Part shown: piece after piece, positions 62,266 to 64,000 of the stretch
Numbering within the stretch: position 1 is the stretch's first letter
Layout: every line of letters starts with the position of its first letter
From: Dyella_B sp035690825
GTDB taxonomy: Bacteria > Pseudomonadota > Gammaproteobacteria > Xanthomonadales > Rhodanobacteraceae
Assembly: GCF_051954575.1 (NCBI RefSeq)
Contig: NZ_JBQCHP010000179.1
Coordinates: forward strand, 1-64,000
Direction: 5' to 3'
DNA length: 64,000 nucleotides
Position numbers and translations under genes: made by a program
The notes under the pieces: generated by a model
Told to the model about the DNA's origin: nothing
The model's input: only the letters and a program-made list of their open reading frames with translations
The model's database searches: none

Positions 62266-63732
62266 ATGAAACTCCAAGCCCGCATCGCCACCTACCGCCG
62301 CCTGCGCGACGAACCGCTCTGGCGCCTGCTCGCCGCCGACCACGCCCCGGAAATCATCGGCCTGCTGCAAACTGTGCTGATGGACGGCGAGCGCACGCTC
62401 AGCGCCTCCATCCTGTTCGAGCGCCTGCAGCATCACCTGGACGCCATCAACGCCTCCGACCTGCCGCGCGAACTGCCGCGCACCGCGCAGGCCTACGTGG
62501 CCGACTGGCTGGCCAAAGGCTTCCTGGAACGCCGCCTGCCCGAAGGCGCCAGCGAAGAGGAATACGAACTTTCCGCGCAGACCGCGCAGGCGATCCGCTT
62601 CGTCAGCACGCTGGATGCGCCGCGCAGCGCGGCCACCGAAAGCCGCTTGGCGCTGGTAATCCAACAGCTGGTGCGCCTGGCCGAACAGACCGAGACCGAT
62701 CCCACCGCGCGCCTGCAGGCGCTGTACGCCGAACGCGACCGGCTCGATGCGGAGATCGCGCGCGTCGGCACCGGCAAGGTGGCGACCCTGGATGGCAAGC
62801 GCGCACTGGAACGCGCGCGCGAAGTGATCCAGCTTGCCGATGAACTGGCGGAAGATTTCCGCCGCGTGCGCGACGATTTCGAGCGCCTCAATCGTGATTT
62901 CCGCGAACGCATCATCGATGACGAAGGCGAGCGCGGCGACGTGCTCGATCGTCTGTTCGAGGGCGTCGACGTGATCGCCGAAAGCGAAGCGGGCCGCAGC
63001 TTCAATGCCTTCTGGAACCTGCTCAACGACGTCGAGCAAAGCGCGCAACTGGATGCGGCGCTGGAAAGCGTGCTTGCGCGCAATTTCGCCAAGAAACTGC
63101 AGCGTCACGAGCGCCAGTTCCTGCGCGGCTTCACCGGCGTGATGCTGGAACGCGGCGGCCACGTGCACGACGTACTGCAGCACTTCGCACGCAGTTTGCG
63201 CGGTTTCGTGCAAAGTCGTGGCTATCTTGAACAGCGCCGCTTGAACCAACTGCTGAAACAGGCGCAGGCCGAAGCGCTGCAACTGCGCGATGCGGTCAAC
63301 GTGCGCCAGCGCACCCCTTACACGCTCCAGCTCACCACCAGCCGCCTGCGCTCACTCTCACAATGGCGCCTGCACGATCCGCGCAACGCGCAGGTGGACG
63401 GCAGCATCGTGCGCAGCGAAGGCGCGGCCATTTCGCTGGACAGCGTGAGCGAACTGGTCGCGCAGTCGGAAATCGATTTCCGCAGCCTGCGTCGCGATCT
63501 GCACGACCTGCTCGCCGAATACGACCAGCTCTCCATCAGCCAGGTGTTGAACCAGCGCCCTGCCGAACAAGGCCTGGGCAGCGTCGTGGGCTATCTCTCG
63601 CTGGCCACGCGTCATGGCGTGATCGGCAAGGAACAGGAAGCGATCAGCTGGAAAGGCGGCGACGGCCAATGGCGCCACGCGCGCATTCCCTTGGTGTGGT
63701 TTTTGAAAGAGAAACGCCATGAATTTGCTTGA
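62266..63732 (+). CDS. jetA: Wadjet subunit JetA (DUF3375, kleisin/MukF-like)
   Basis: 488-aa MukF-like kleisin of the Wadjet (MksBEF-G type) condensin that recognises and cleaves plasmid DNA. DUF3375 hallmarks: LWRLLAADHAPEIIGLLQTV at the N-terminus, a long helical middle with QLADELAEDFRRVRDDFERL, and QRRLNQLLKQAQAEALQLRD. Its last 14 bases overlap jetB. ATG at 62266. The jetC (SMC/MukB-like ATPase) and jetD (nuclease) genes should follow beyond the right edge. Other ORFs on either strand here are overlaps. Confidence 0.9.
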   Translation: MKLQARIATYRRLRDEPLWRLLAADHAPEIIGLLQTVLMDGERTLSASILFERLQHHLDAINASDLPRELPRTAQAYVADWLAKGFLERRLPEGASEEEYELSAQTAQAIRFVSTLDAPRSAATESRLALVIQQLVRLAEQTETDPTARLQALYAERDRLDAEIARVGTGKVATLDGKRALERAREVIQLADELAEDFRRVRDDFERLNRDFRERIIDDEGERGDVLDRLFEGVDVIAESEAGRSFNAFWNLLNDVEQSAQLDAALESVLARNFAKKLQRHERQFLRGFTGVMLERGGHVHDVLQHFARSLRGFVQSRGYLEQRRLNQLLKQAQAEALQLRDAVNVRQRTPYTLQLTTSRLRSLSQWRLHDPRNAQVDGSIVRSEGAAISLDSVSELVAQSEIDFRSLRRDLHDLLAEYDQLSISQVLNQRPAEQGLGSVVGYLSLATRHGVIGKEQEAISWKGGDGQWRHARIPLVWFLKEKRHEFA

Positions 63733-64000
63733 AGACGAAGCCTCGCCCATCGAGCCTGCACCCGCGCCCGTGCGCGACAAGGGCCTGTTCGATGGCGATA
63801 CCGGCGCGCTGCCGTTGGACGCGCGGCGTGCGCTGTGCCAGTTGTTGAGCGGCCCCAGCGTGGATGCGAGCCGGCATAGCCAGTTGTGGCCGGCGGTGTT
63901 GCGCTATGAGGCGCAACTGCGCTCGCATCTCAACGATCTATTCCTGGAACTGGTACTCGATCGCGATGCCGGCGTGGCGTTTACGCGCCAGGCCGATACG
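63719..64000 (+). CDS. jetB: Wadjet subunit JetB (DUF4194, MukE-like), 3' truncated by window edge
   Basis: First 94 codons of a gene running off the window. Starts ATGAATTTGCTT inside the end of jetA. After a Pro/Ala-rich lead, DUF4194-like sequence follows: LPLDARRALCQLLSGPSVDA, SQLWPAVLRYEAQLRSHLND and LFLELVLDRDAGVAFTRQAD. The overlap with jetA and the family identity show a Wadjet operon in the standard A-B order. A MukE-like winged-helix role in the condensin is known for the family. Confidence 0.87.
   Translation, partial: MNLLEDEASPIEPAPAPVRDKGLFDGDTGALPLDARRALCQLLSGPSVDASRHSQLWPAVLRYEAQLRSHLNDLFLELVLDRDAGVAFTRQADT

Overview
The window is about 63% GC chromosomal DNA from a gammaproteobacterium, most likely order Lysobacterales (Xanthomonadales), family Rhodanobacteraceae (Dyella/Rhodanobacter/Luteibacter-like). 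This is an inference from a DUF3247 gene, gamma-type ssrA-smpB-ratA-rnfH-bamE-fur synteny, a YadA-type adhesin locus and the dense load of intergenic palindromes. No 16S rRNA or tRNA gene is present to prove it.

Layout. 1-5.4 kb: metal and stress genes (heavy-metal P-type ATPase cut by the left edge, manganese catalase, Nramp Mn transporter, KGG stress protein). 5.6-10.3 kb: periplasmic aldehyde oxidase operon paoABC and a GST. 10.5-15.1 kb: alanine dehydrogenase with a divergent Lrp-type regulator, a TfoX-N protein, a TlpA-like thioredoxin, an outer-membrane protein and a DUF2946 protein. 15.4-19.2 kb: formate dehydrogenase and its DUF1641 partner, separated by a MITE-like insertion. 19.6-26 kb: a PAS hybrid kinase, small proteins and a GAF-GAF-GGDEF-EAL protein. 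26.4-36.5 kb: mixed accessory genes (lipoprotein, aldo/keto reductase, topoisomerase IB, a PNGase A-like secreted protein, a YkgJ-type protein, a nucleotidyltransferase), with a frameshifted parD and a protease remnant. 36.6-39.4 kb: an AT-rich island with a ParA-like ATPase plus a class III cyclase-like protein, then a Doc toxin-antitoxin pair lying between two direct copies of the ssrA 3' end. 39.4-42.3 kb: ssrA, smpB, ratA, rnfH, bamE, fur. 42.4-46 kb: a candidate structured RNA, a MASE1-type kinase/LuxR regulator pair and a REC-Hpt protein. 46.6-55.3 kb: two convergent trimeric-autotransporter-like proteins, one 2238 aa with no membrane anchor and one 623 aa with an anchor. 55.6-62.1 kb: VOC protein, thioesterase, uvrA, a DUF2059 protein, rplU-rpmA, obgE. 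62.3 kb to the end: the start of a Wadjet (jetA, jetB) anti-plasmid operon cut by the right edge.

Three intergenic palindrome families recur: A (ends GTAGGTTGGGG), B (GTCATTCCGGCGAAGGCC) and C (CCCTCCCCTG...CAGGGGAGGG). They nest in one another. Family A ends repeatedly supply the in-frame TAG stop codon of the neighbouring gene. The best candidates for undescribed biology are the AT-rich ParA/cyclase-like cassette beside the ssrA attachment site, the giant anchorless adhesin paired with an anchored paralogue, the stop-codon-linked repeat family, and the TA-flanked MITEs.
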